DNA of 64,000 bases, taken from Lentibacillus siamensis (GTDB lineage: Bacteria; Bacillota; Bacilli; Bacillales; Amphibacillaceae). This document shows, in pieces, positions 53,020 to 61,367 of this stretch. The notes under the pieces were generated by a model. It ran no database searches. It was not told the DNA's origin and was given only the letters and a program-made list of their open reading frames with translations. The position numbers were made by a program, and so were the translations under genes. The stretch lies in assembly GCF_039522605.1 (NCBI RefSeq), contig NZ_BAAADS010000012.1, positions 1 to 64,000 on the forward strand, read 5' to 3'. Position 1 is the stretch's first letter, and each line of letters starts with the position of its first letter.

Positions 53020-53700
53020 ATGAAAGTATCTTTTCATGGACAATCTGTCGTACGAGTTGAAACAAGCAATCATATAATATTAATCGATCCGTTTATTTCG
53101 GGGAATGAACAGTGTGATTTAGATGCAGAATCGATAAAAGCTGATGTGATTCTGCTGACACATGGTCACAACGATCATGTCGGGGACACCTTTGATATTG
53201 CCAAACGGAATGATGCATTGGTCGTTGCACCGAATGAACTCGCCGAATATTTTGGCGGAAAAGGGTTGAATACTCATCCAATGCATATCGGTGGTGCACA
53301 TGAATTTGAATTTGGCAAGGTTAAGTTGACTCAGGCTTTTCACGGATCTTCTTATACAGAGGAAGACGGCACGGTCATTTATGCTGGTATGCCTTCAGGA
53401 ATATTATTAACTGTAGAAGGAAAAACCATTTATCATGCAGGTGATACTGCATTGTTTAGCGATCTCAAGCTTATTGGGGAAATGAATGATATAGGGCTTG
53501 CCTTTCTGCCAATTGGTGATAACTTTACAATGGGGCCGGAAGATGCCCTCGTGGCAGCAGAATGGGTTAATGCGAAAACAGTTGTGCCGATGCACTACAA
53601 CACATTTCCACTCATCGAACAGGATGCGGATGATTTTGCCGCAAAAGTAAAACCCGGTAAAGGACTTGCTATGAAAATAGGGGATACAATTGATCTTTAA
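53020..53700 (+). CDS. ytkL: UPF0173 metal-dependent hydrolase YtkL
   Basis: A 226-residue metallo-beta-lactamase-like protein of the UPF0173 family. Metal ligands: HGHNDH at residues 48-53, a His in AFHGSSY (~109), Asp in HAGDTALFSD (~146) and His in PMHYNTFP near residue 195. Substrate unknown. It follows B. subtilis order near ytkK. AGAAGGAGCGG precedes the ATG. Terminator at 53784. Confidence 0.9.
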   Translation: MKVSFHGQSVVRVETSNHIILIDPFISGNEQCDLDAESIKADVILLTHGHNDHVGDTFDIAKRNDALVVAPNELAEYFGGKGLNTHPMHIGGAHEFEFGKVKLTQAFHGSSYTEEDGTVIYAGMPSGILLTVEGKTIYHAGDTALFSDLKLIGEMNDIGLAFLPIGDNFTMGPEDALVAAEWVNAKTVVPMHYNTFPLIEQDADDFAAKVKPGKGLAMKIGDTIDL

Positions 53701-53783
53701 AACGGAATGAAGAGTTGAAAATGAAAATGTGGGCTTTTACACAATGGGTTTTGTTTAATATTGCAAACATTTAAATGAAGGCT

Positions 53784-53826
53784 AAAATGACTACCAAAAT
53801 GCGCGTTAATTTGGTGGTCATTTTTA
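53784..53826 (+). terminator. Terminator-like hairpin after ytkL
   Basis: Stem AAAATGACTACCAAA / TTTGGTGGTCATTTT with one wobble, 11-base loop, then TTTTATG. It lies about 84 bases after the ytkL stop. Confidence 0.7.
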
Positions 53827-54022
53827 TGATGGAATTATGTAATTATTTTATTTGTTATTTAATTACATAACATCATATGGAATTCAGAATATATGGTAAA
53901 ATGAATGTGGAGTTTGTTTGTGATTTTCTTAAATTTATGAGGTCAGTTTGTATGATGTTTAGCCATACGATCAGGTCATTTAATTGAATAATACATATAT
54001 ATCTGTACAAGGAGGAATGACC

Positions 54023-54556
54023 TTGAAAAACAAAAAACAAGTTTGGTTCGTTATAGGTATGTTGATGTTGGTAATCATTTCTGGGATTATATTCGTTTAT
54101 CATCAGTCGAAAACGACTACTTTCGAAAAGGTTTTAACAAATATAATATCAAAAGAGGAGAATATCAAAGAAGTTACCATTCGACGTTGCAACATAGAGG
54201 AAAATGCTGAAAACGATAAAGTAATGACTATTAGTAATAAGAATGAACTAACAAAATTCTTTGAACAACCTTCAGATATGAAATTAAAAAGAACGTCTGA
54301 ATCTAATAATAATCATCATTATATTATAGATATGAAAACCGGCGAAGTGAGTTATATGGTTATTATTAATGATAATGGTACCTTAGTTACTTACGGGGAA
54401 AAACCAATTCGAACAAATAAACATCAATATGAAATAACAGGTCCCAACAAACTTGTTGAGACGATAAAATCCAATGAAAATAAATGGGAATTAATAGAAA
54501 AGGATACTGGAACACTGGAGTCTGGAAGTTTATATAAATTTTGTTCGAATTCTTAG
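54023..54556 (+). CDS. Hypothetical membrane-anchored protein
   Basis: A 177-residue AT-rich gene for a protein with one N-terminal helix (VWFVIGMLMLVIISGIIFVY, roughly residues 7-26) and an extracytoplasmic domain of mixed beta character (HHYIIDMKTGEVSYMVIIND; ENKWELIEKDTG). No known motif. The start is TTG at 54023, seven bases after AAGGAGG; the ATG at 54017 overlaps it too closely. Codon use is markedly A/T-rich against ytkL upstream, which suggests recent acquisition. Confidence 0.7.
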   Translation: MKNKKQVWFVIGMLMLVIISGIIFVYHQSKTTTFEKVLTNIISKEENIKEVTIRRCNIEENAENDKVMTISNKNELTKFFEQPSDMKLKRTSESNNNHHYIIDMKTGEVSYMVIINDNGTLVTYGEKPIRTNKHQYEITGPNKLVETIKSNENKWELIEKDTGTLESGSLYKFCSNS

Positions 54557-54592
54557 GGTGCTAATCTTTAAAGGAGCCCCTGGACTTACTCT

Positions 54593-54769
54593 CTAAATAA
54601 GCACAAGAATTATCAGAGACAAGTAATAGCAACAGCATTAGTTAATAAACTTGAGTTCGAAGTGATACATAGAGGACCTTCCACAATTAATACAGAGGCA
54701 AGTTTAACAGCCAAACCATTCTTTGAACATCGCGGGTATCAGACAATAGTATCCCAAACTGGTATGTAA
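54593..54769 (+). pseudogene. Remnant of a GNAT acetyltransferase (C-terminal part only)
   Basis: An open frame of 58 codons without start codon or ribosome binding site. It reads HKNYQRQVIATALVNKLE, the acetyl-CoA loop with the Q-x-x-G-x-A glycine lost (Val in its place), then TEASLTAKPFFEHRGYQTIV, a GNAT C-terminus, and stops at TAA 54769. The N-terminal half is absent. It is a decayed gene between the orphan anchored protein and yhgE. Confidence 0.75.
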
Positions 54770-54868
54770 TGGGATTACCCAACTACCATCCTTTTTACTT
54801 TTTCACATTACCCTGTTATAATATGTAATTGTTGACAAACAGTAAATATTTGGATAAGGAAGACAGGT

Positions 54869-57133
54869 ATGAAAAATATTTGGAAAATCTTTTCAAAAGA
54901 TATGAAAAACATCTCAAAAAACTGGGTAGCAGCAATTTTGATTGGCGGACTCGTGATTTTGCCTTCCTTGTATGCGTGGTTCAATATAAAGGCATCGTGG
55001 GATCCATACGGGCAGACTGGTCAGATTCCGATTGGTATCGTGAATGAAGATAGTGGGGCGGAAGTGCGTGATAAGCCGATAAATGCCGGTAATGAGCTCG
55101 TGAAGGAATTGAAGAAGAACGACACCATGGAATGGCATTTTAATGACCGGGAAACGGCAATGGATAAAGTACGTTATGGTGATTATTATGCGGTGATTAT
55201 TATCCCTGAGAATTTTTCAAAACATTTGGCAACGGTTGTGAGTGACCATCCGAAGAAAGCCAGTGTTAAATACTATGTAAACGAAAAAATAAATGCCATT
55301 GCACCAAAAATCACCGATAAAGGTGCTAGTGTTATTGTCAAAAAGATCAGCAACAGCTTTGTCTCGACAGTGAATGGTGTTATTTTTGATATGTTTAACA
55401 AGCTAGGAATTGAATTGGAAAAAGATCTTTCGGACATTAAAAAATTTGAAGAGTATGTGTTCAAATTAGAGGAAGATTTGCCGAAGATTCATGAGCTGAT
55501 GACAGAATCCCTGGATGATGCCAATCACGCACAATCGCTTATGAATCAAGCACAAGGGATTATTCCCAAAGCAAAAAATGTTACCGGAAGCGGGCTTGAG
55601 ACGATTAATGATACAGCTTCAATGCTGAATAAGGCCGAGAATCGCCTGAATGAATTGTCACCAAAGATAAAAAAGGATTTGAAAAAGGCCCAATCAACAG
55701 CAAAGGATATTAACAGTTTTATTGATGAAGTCAGGAATGTGCCGATTGATTTCAGCAAAGGTGACAAACTTCAAAAGCGGATTGATCAGCGTGTTACAGA
55801 TGCGATTAACCGAATTTCTGCGGTGGAAGGTGCGTTGAAACAAGTACAAAACATGGGTGATCAGTCGGGCGAATCCGGCGATAACAATAATGAGCCAAAC
55901 CAGAACGCTGGTGGTGCTGCAAATGATGGGGCTAATGATACGGAAGGATCCGATCCGGGCACGAATCAAAAACAGCAGCAGATAATAAATGATGCGATAA
56001 AGCGCCTGAAGACAATTAAAGAAGCCCTTCAGGAGGCACAGGTCAATGCCGGGAGTTTGGATAAGTTTTTGAAAGAGAAACAAAAGGATGTTGACAGCAT
56101 ACTTGCCAATTTGGAAGAGCTGTCGACGAATACATCCAATCGCATTGGCGACTTTTTGAAAGAATACAACCAAAATATTGAACCGGCTGTAATGAATAAA
56201 ATCAACAGTGCACAAACAACGCTTTCTGAAGCAAAATCGATTTTGACCGGTATCCAGTCAACGATACCTGAAATTGAAAAGATGTTGGGTCGAACGGAAG
56301 GGAATCTGCAGGAGGGCAGGGATGTTCTCGAATATATGCTGAATGAATATCCTTATGTTCATGATAAAGTGAACCAGCTTGCAGATAAGATACGGAGTAT
56401 TCAAGGAGAGACTGACATCGGTGAAATTATCAAGCTCCTTAAAAACAATCCCGATGCAGAACGTAGCTTTTTTGAAGAACCTGTTCAGTTAAACAAAAAT
56501 CAACTGTTCCCAATTCCAAATTATGGTTCTGGCATGACGCCTTTCTACACTGTTTTGGCGATATGGGTCGGTGCTTTGCTGCTTATTTCATTGCTGGCGG
56601 CAGAAGTGCACCATGCAGAATGGGATCCGACTGTAAGGGAAATTTATTTTGGAAAGATGTTAACTTTTATCATAATAGGCTTACTGCAGACATTCATTAT
56701 AACACTTGGTGACTTGTTCCTTATTGATACGTATGCGGTCCATCCGGTCTGGTTTATCATATTTGGGCTGTTTATCAGCTTAGTTTTCATGGTGATGGTG
56801 TATACGCTTGTTTCAGTTTTTGGCGATGTCGGGAAAGCAATGGCGATTATCCTACTCGTCCTGCAGATTGCCGGATCTGGCGGAACCTATCCAATCGTAC
56901 TGTTGCCGGAGTTTTTTCAATTTATTAATCCGTTTCTTCCATTTACCTATGGCATTGACTTGATGCGGGAGGCTGTAGGTGGTATTGTCTGGAAGCGCGT
57001 TAATTATGATTTGCTTGTTTTATCCTTATTTGGAGTGGCATTCATTCTGTTTGGTGCTATTTTTAAAGGGGTAATCAATGATAAAAAGGATAAACTTATG
57101 AAAAAGTCGAAGGAATCTGGCTTATTTCATTAA
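54869..57133 (+). CDS. yhgE: YhgE/Pip-domain membrane protein
   Basis: A 754-residue protein. One N-terminal membrane helix (WVAAILIGGLVILPSLYAWF, ~18-37) leads to a large outer domain with the YhgE signature IPIGIVNEDSGAEVRDK near residues 52-68. A long coiled-coil/linker part (~180-540) follows, including a low-complexity GDNNNEPNQNAGGAANDGA segment. Five C-terminal helices (~565-740) resemble ABC-2-type permeases. Relatives are the phage-infection protein Pip of lactic bacteria and EsaA of type VII secretion. The actual function in Bacillus is unknown. TATGAAAAATAT start behind GGAAGACAGG. Confidence 0.9.
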   Translation: MKNIWKIFSKDMKNISKNWVAAILIGGLVILPSLYAWFNIKASWDPYGQTGQIPIGIVNEDSGAEVRDKPINAGNELVKELKKNDTMEWHFNDRETAMDKVRYGDYYAVIIIPENFSKHLATVVSDHPKKASVKYYVNEKINAIAPKITDKGASVIVKKISNSFVSTVNGVIFDMFNKLGIELEKDLSDIKKFEEYVFKLEEDLPKIHELMTESLDDANHAQSLMNQAQGIIPKAKNVTGSGLETINDTASMLNKAENRLNELSPKIKKDLKKAQSTAKDINSFIDEVRNVPIDFSKGDKLQKRIDQRVTDAINRISAVEGALKQVQNMGDQSGESGDNNNEPNQNAGGAANDGANDTEGSDPGTNQKQQQIINDAIKRLKTIKEALQEAQVNAGSLDKFLKEKQKDVDSILANLEELSTNTSNRIGDFLKEYNQNIEPAVMNKINSAQTTLSEAKSILTGIQSTIPEIEKMLGRTEGNLQEGRDVLEYMLNEYPYVHDKVNQLADKIRSIQGETDIGEIIKLLKNNPDAERSFFEEPVQLNKNQLFPIPNYGSGMTPFYTVLAIWVGALLLISLLAAEVHHAEWDPTVREIYFGKMLTFIIIGLLQTFIITLGDLFLIDTYAVHPVWFIIFGLFISLVFMVMVYTLVSVFGDVGKAMAIILLVLQIAGSGGTYPIVLLPEFFQFINPFLPFTYGIDLMREAVGGIVWKRVNYDLLVLSLFGVAFILFGAIFKGVINDKKDKLMKKSKESGLFH

Positions 57134-57447
57134 AAGTGTTTGGGAAACCAATTTTGTAAAGCACGAATAATAAATGTAATTTTAAGCAGCGGGTCTGTTT
57201 CCCGTTGCTTTTGTAAATTGGAAGAATGGGGGTACATATTATCGATACCACCGCTGGAACACGCTGGCCCCCAAAAGTTTGCAGTTATTTAAATTGGCAT
57301 GACTTTATAATGTATTCACATCACCAGGGATTACCCTCGGTTTAAATCGCATATAAGAGCCAAGTTGAGAATGTTCATTTGAAGTAGTTAGAAAAAAGGC
57401 AAAATTAATCTATACTCATCTTCTCAATTTGGATATTAATGATAATG
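57134..57447. other. Intergenic stretch with no gene seen
   Basis: 314 bases between yhgE and the antitoxin-RNA promoter. I see no ORF with a ribosome binding site. A weak hairpin (AGCAGCGGG / CCCGTTGCT at 57186-57208) followed by TTTTG may terminate yhgE. Confidence 0.55.
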
Positions 57448-57475
57448 TGTACAAACATTGATTTCGTGGTATAAT
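57448..57475 (+). promoter_or_regulatory. Promoter of the antitoxin RNA
   Basis: TGTACA (57448-57453), 16-base spacer, TATAAT (57470-57475) with the extended TGG just before it. Drives rightward transcription into the antisense RNA. Confidence 0.75.
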
Positions 57476-57481
57476 TAACAT

Positions 57482-57630
57482 AGAAAGATAATAAGTGCAT
57501 ACACTAATAAAGACCGCCCATGCTGATACATGGAACGGTCATAATAGACTGAACCCCGACAAGAGGGGTTGGCAGCTTGGGAAAATAATCCCTCACTTAC
57601 CTGCTAAAGTGCATGAGGGGTTATTTTTTA
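57482..57630 (+). ncRNA. Antitoxin antisense RNA (RatA-like) of a type I toxin system
   Basis: A ~150-base RNA predicted from the promoter at 57448-57475 to the terminator at ~57585-57629. It forms three hairpins: GACCG..ATG/CAT..CGGTC, AACCCC/GGGGTT (57552-57570) and the terminator AATCCCTCACTT / AAGTGCATGAGGGGTT with T run. Its 3' part overlaps the 3' end of the toxin mRNA on the other strand, the arrangement of txpA/ratA in B. subtilis. Confidence 0.7.
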
Positions 57631-57707
57631 TGGTTATTATCAGAAACGATAAACGCTACTAACATCCCAAAGGATATCATAAGCGTTAGCGCACTAACAG
57701 TGTCCAT
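57621..57707 (-). CDS. Putative type I toxin, holin-like/TxpA family (28 aa)
   Basis: A 28-residue peptide on the minus strand: it starts MDTVSALTLMISFGM, continues LVAFIVSDNNHKK and then stops at TAA. One hydrophobic helix (LTLMISFGMLVAFIV) and a basic end match the holin-like toxin peptides (LMISFG core) found in Bacillales, which insert in membranes. GGAGGGGG lies 12 bases before the ATG. It has its own promoter (57805-57833) and overlaps an antisense RNA. It is far shorter than typical gene-calling limits. Confidence 0.8.
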   Translation of the reverse strand: MDTVSALTLMISFGMLVAFIVSDNNHKK

Positions 57708-57804
57708 AGGCTACACCCCCCTCCACGGGAAGTCTCCCACTGAAGACTACCGACGAGCGAAAGTGCTGCCAAACCCCTCATGCGAAGCCAGCCTATTGTA
57801 TTTT

Positions 57805-57833
57805 ATTATAACATATTGCTATCATTACTTTAA
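57805..57833 (-). promoter_or_regulatory. Promoter of the toxin gene
   Basis: On the minus strand TTAAAG (57833-57828), 17-base spacer and TATAAT (57810-57805) with extended TGT. It gives a ~100-base leader for the toxin mRNA. Confidence 0.7.
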
Positions 57834-57853
57834 TGATCAGGTCATTTTTGTTT

Positions 57854-58069
57854 TTACTTAAACAGTTTAAATTTTAAAATAAATAGCGAAAACTTAATGC
57901 AGGACTCCATAATCATGTTTTTTTCTTCTTCCGATAACGGAGCATTGGGATCTTCACCATAAGCCCCAAATTTCACTTTCTTTACGTTTGTCGCTTGTAA
58001 TGCTTGGTCATAAAAGGTTAACGCCTCTTCTGTATTCCCTCCAAATTGTAAATAAGGAATAGCTTTCAT
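57854..58069 (-). pseudogene. Truncated VOC/PhnB-type (glyoxalase-like) gene
   Basis: 71 codons that begin correctly (KAIPYLQFGGNTEEALTFYDQALQAT in its parts KAIPYLQFGGNTEEALTFYD) behind AGGAGGAAT, as PhnB-like VOC proteins do. They reach EEEKNMIMESCIKFS near residue 57, where a normal ~140-residue protein would continue with its metal-binding second half. Instead the frame runs into LFILKFKLFK and stops. The break coincides with the right end of the toxin locus, so an insertion or deletion there probably truncated it. Confidence 0.8.
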
Positions 58070-58227
58070 TTTCTAATTCCTCCTAATAAAAAATTAATTG
58101 TTTACTCCATTATGCGCGCTCTTACTCAAAATTTTAAGGCGATCTGTTCAAAGCTCTCCCCTCCTTTTCATATTTAAAGTATAATAGAGCATAGGTGACA
58201 CATGTATGTCGTATATGGGAGGGTAAT

Positions 58228-58581
58228 ATGAAAAAAGTTGAGCGATTGATCTCGATTGTTATGATCTTGTTACAAAAAGAAGTGGTTTCGGCATCCGAAT
58301 TCAGTCGACTTTTCCATGTAACAAAACGTACGATTCAGCGTGATATGGAACCATTAGGTTTTGCAAATAAGCGATTATTAAAACATAAGGATATTGAAAA
58401 TATACTCGTCGCTTTAGGTGGCTTTGAGCAACTGATTAAGGATCAAGAAATTCAAGCAACGATCCAGAAAATCAAAGGAATGACTGGCGAAGATATTTCT
58501 CCAAAACTTGATCAGACGAGTTTCAATATCTTGATCTATTGTAAAAGATTCAGGCCGCAAAGTGTCTCTTTTTCAAATTGA
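58228..58581 (+). pseudogene. Degraded YafY-type (HTH_11/WYL) transcriptional regulator
   Basis: 118 codons. The N-terminus is a good HTH (ISIVMILLQKEVVSASEFSR, then FHVTKRTIQRDMEPLG) behind GGGAGGG at ATG 58228. After LGFAN the usual segment of about 25 residues is missing and the reading continues KRLLKHKDIENILVALGGFEQ to residue ~100, then shifts into noise (YCKRFRPQSVSFSN). The WYL sensing domain is absent, since the family is ~300 residues long. It stands divergent from the broken VOC gene, so both halves of a regulator/target pair appear dead. Confidence 0.75.
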
Positions 58582-58710
58582 AGGTAATTTACTTAGTGAA
58601 TTAGTCAAACTCCTTTTTGCATTTTATTGGGGCGTTCCAATTCTGGATGAATGAATATAGGTGTACAATAGTGATGTTAGCTTATAATCATTGGAAGGAG
58701 AGATACATGA

Positions 58711-59473
58711 ATGGGTCGACTTGAAAATAAAGTAGCGCTAATTACTGGAAGTGGAAGCGGAATCGGGAAAAAAATTGCCTCCGCATATGCAAAAGAAGGA
58801 GCAAAGGTTGTTATTGCAGACTTTTGCTGAGAAAGCGATGAATAATACTGTAACGGAACTAACAGATGCTGGTTATAAAGCTATCGGCGTGAAAGCGAAT
58901 GTTGCTGTCAACGCTGAAGTAGAGCATATGATTGACCAGGCGATTGAAAAGTTTGGACGGGTGGATATTCTAGTAAACAATGCTGGGGTCGGTGATAATA
59001 TGCAATCGGCTGCCAATGTTCAAGATGATACATGGAATCGGGTCATGAGTATCAACTTGAGTGGTGTTATGTATACCATACGAAAAATAATTCCTCACTT
59101 TCAGGACATTGGTGGAGGAACAATTGTTAATATGGCATCCATTACAGGTCTTACCGGTGGTCGTGGTGGACTAGCATATACAGCAGTCAAACATGCCGTG
59201 GTTGGAATGACAAAAAACGTAGCATCACATTATGGACCCCATAATATTCGTTGTAACGCTATTGCTCCAGCACAAGTGCAAACCGGATTTGCCTCATCGA
59301 TGGAAAATACTGACTCATTTGGTATGGAAGCTGCCACACGCGGAACAAATTTAATGCCTAAGTCTGGAACAGTGGATGACATTGCCAATATCGCACTATT
59401 TTTTGCAACCGAAGATTCCGCCTATGTCAACGGTGCCACATTGGCTGCCGATGCCGGATGGAGTGCTTATTAA
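58711..59473 (+). pseudogene. SDR-family oxidoreductase, frameshifted at a T4 run
   Basis: A glucose/3-hydroxybutyrate-dehydrogenase-like SDR. It starts MGRLENKVALITGSGSGIGK (TGxxxGIG motif) at ATG 58711, but one T too many in TTTT at 58822-58825 causes a stop at 58830. The other frame continues FAEKAMNNTVTEL to the end with NNAG, the catalytic Ser-Tyr-Lys (NMASITG, YTAVKHA) and the stop at 59473. Without the extra T it would be a 253-residue intact protein. The remainder is fully conserved, so a sequencing error is as likely as a real mutation. Confidence 0.82.
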
Positions 59474-59680
59474 GGAAAAAGTTTTATCACTGATGAAGGG
59501 GACCGCCTATTCCAATCGGTTTCCTTTTCAGTATCTTTGCCTTGGTGGACGATAAGCCTAAACAATACATACAGTGAATAATAGTTTTAAGCGATTGGGC
59601 GCCTATCTGGAATAAGAATAGACATCTTATCTTGCGGAAATAGGTCAGATTGGTGAATAAAGTTGGGAGGTGCATTAAGT

Positions 59681-60577
59681 TTGACTACAATGAAACATTT
59701 TCCTGAATTAAGTGTTGTCGCAGACTTTATTGCACAAATGAACTCACTTCAAGAGAACCATATCGGTTATTGTGGAAATAAAGCAGATGAAATACTTAGT
59801 ACATTGGAAGAAGACTTTACGGATGTGCCAGCAAGGGATGCATTTGTGTTAGCGATGGAAAACAATAAGGTCGTTGGAGTTTGTGGATTTGATGCTGATT
59901 TTGAACGGAGAAGTGCAGAAATTTGGGGTCCTTTTGTAGACAAAGGAAGTGCATTTCAAGTATCGAACTTGTTATGGAAAGCACTTAATAAAAAGATCCC
60001 AAATGTTATACAAACTGTATCGTTATTTCCTGACAATCATAATAAAATGGCATTAAACTTTGCTACTGCATTAGGATTTAGTTCAGTTAGCGAGCACGCA
60101 ATATTGACATGCACAAAACGTTCCTTAAAGGGTTACCTAAAGAAAATGAGCGATGATAATGTTAGTAGGTTATCGGAGTCCCATTATAATTCGTTCGTTA
60201 AATTACATGATCAAATTTTTCCGGATACATATCTATCGGGGAAAGAAATGCTTGAAGGTTTGGATGAAGAAGCCACAGTTTTTGGGGTAGTTAATAACGG
60301 AAACTTGCTGGGATATGTTTATGCAGAAGCTGATCCTAATTTTGGGGAGGGCAGTATTGAATTTTTTGTTGTTGACGCATTGGCACAGGGCAAGGGAGTA
60401 GGTTCTGCACTTTTAGCAAAAGGACTGCAATGGTTGTTCTCGTTCCCATCTGTTAACGAAACTACCCTTTGTGTTCGTTCTGATAACTTAAAGGCTATTC
60501 ATCTATATAAGAAAGTCGGTTTCCAGGTTTACCATGAGCTTACATTGTTTGAGAAAAATATAGATGGCAGGACATGA
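59681..60577 (+). CDS. GNAT-family acetyltransferase (two-lobed)
   Basis: A ~298-residue protein whose C-terminal half is a GNAT domain: VDALAQGKGVGSALLAKGLQ (acetyl-CoA loop, residues ~232-250) and NLKAIHLYKKVGFQVYHEL near the end. The N-terminal half (~20-150) also looks GNAT-like (AMENNKVVGVCGFDADF), so it may be a tandem fold. Substrate unknown. The start is TTG 59681 behind GGGAGGTG; TTG 59663 lies upstream of it. AT-rich and flanked by accessory genes. Confidence 0.8.
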   Translation: MTTMKHFPELSVVADFIAQMNSLQENHIGYCGNKADEILSTLEEDFTDVPARDAFVLAMENNKVVGVCGFDADFERRSAEIWGPFVDKGSAFQVSNLLWKALNKKIPNVIQTVSLFPDNHNKMALNFATALGFSSVSEHAILTCTKRSLKGYLKKMSDDNVSRLSESHYNSFVKLHDQIFPDTYLSGKEMLEGLDEEATVFGVVNNGNLLGYVYAEADPNFGEGSIEFFVVDALAQGKGVGSALLAKGLQWLFSFPSVNETTLCVRSDNLKAIHLYKKVGFQVYHELTLFEKNIDGRT

Positions 60578-60643
60578 CTGTTCTTCAGCTAAAGGACACT
60601 TTCTTTGAATAAAAAGCATTAATGTAAAGAGGGCTGGTAAACA

Positions 60644-60787
60644 ATGAATTTTATGTTTTTAATTTTAATTTTTATTGGTATCTTTCTTGTATTTGATGCA
60701 ATACGGAAAGTTAACAATAACATACTTGAACAGACTGAAGAACTAAAAAGAATACGTGAAGAATTGATGAAAAACAATAAAGAGTAG
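60644..60787 (+). CDS. Small membrane protein with coiled tail (47 aa)
   Basis: A 47-residue protein: MNFMFLILIFIGIFLVFDAI (one membrane helix) followed by a charged, probably helical tail (EQTEELKRIREELMKNNKE). AGAGGG lies upstream of ATG 60644 (14-base spacing, a little long). Short enough to be missed by common length limits. Function unknown. Confidence 0.6.
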   Translation: MNFMFLILIFIGIFLVFDAIRKVNNNILEQTEELKRIREELMKNNKE

Positions 60788-60904
60788 GCTATTTTTCTTC
60801 AGTAATACCAGATGCTTATAATAGGATGTTTGTCAGGAACAAGGGTACATCCTACATGGTTTATGTTAAAATAGGTAGTAATAAATCATGATTTGGAGAG
60901 ATAT

Positions 60905-61081
60905 ATGATGATATTGCAAACGATTTTTATCTTCATACTAACATTTGCAGTCTTGGGGATTATTAGTTTTATCTTAAACACTTATTTTCCCAATAGGGCA
61001 AGAAGCACAAAAACTGGCGGTTTCATAATTTATCTTTCACAAAGCATAGCTATCACTATTCTTTTTATTTGGTTTATATAG
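60905..61081 (+). CDS. Small hydrophobic protein (58 aa)
   Basis: About 58 residues with two hydrophobic helices (IFIFILTFAVLGIISFIL; IIYLSQSIAITILFIWFI) joined by a basic loop NTYFPNRARSTKTG. GGAGAG lies six to seven bases before ATG 60905. Function unknown. Helix-loop-helix membrane proteins of this size include holin-like and transporter-subunit types, but there is no specific match. Confidence 0.6.
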   Translation: MMILQTIFIFILTFAVLGIISFILNTYFPNRARSTKTGGFIIYLSQSIAITILFIWFI

Positions 61082-61367
61082 TTGTATTGGGGGCAAAAAG
61101 ATAATGAGGCTTGGTATCGTCAACGGAAGAAAAGAAAAAATGGTTAAAAAGTAAAGATTTGCAGCATTTGAATATGCAAAGGAATCATACAGTAAGGGAG
61201 CAGTTGTTAATTCAACTGTGCACGGTAAAGACGAACGGGCGCCTATCCGAAAGAAAGACTGAAAATAATTTCGATTTTTGCCAAAAAATCAATACCAGTT
61301 GGATGGATTGCGTTTAAGTATAGTTTAGCTTGACGGGCCAATTGAAATAAAAGGGGAAATTATTAAC

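Noticed and set aside
53984..54022. Upstream start for the anchored protein (13 extra codons)
   Set aside because: AAGGAGG at 54009-54015 lies within this extension and is correctly spaced only for TTG 54023.
57613..57861. 82-codon frame on the plus strand
   Set aside because: It is the antisense of the toxin gene and its leader; no ribosome binding site, and composition fits the palindromic RNA rather than protein.
61111..61317. 68-codon frame on the plus strand
   Set aside because: It begins at a TTG without a ribosome binding site, has no recognisable domain, and lies in a repeat-bearing gap.
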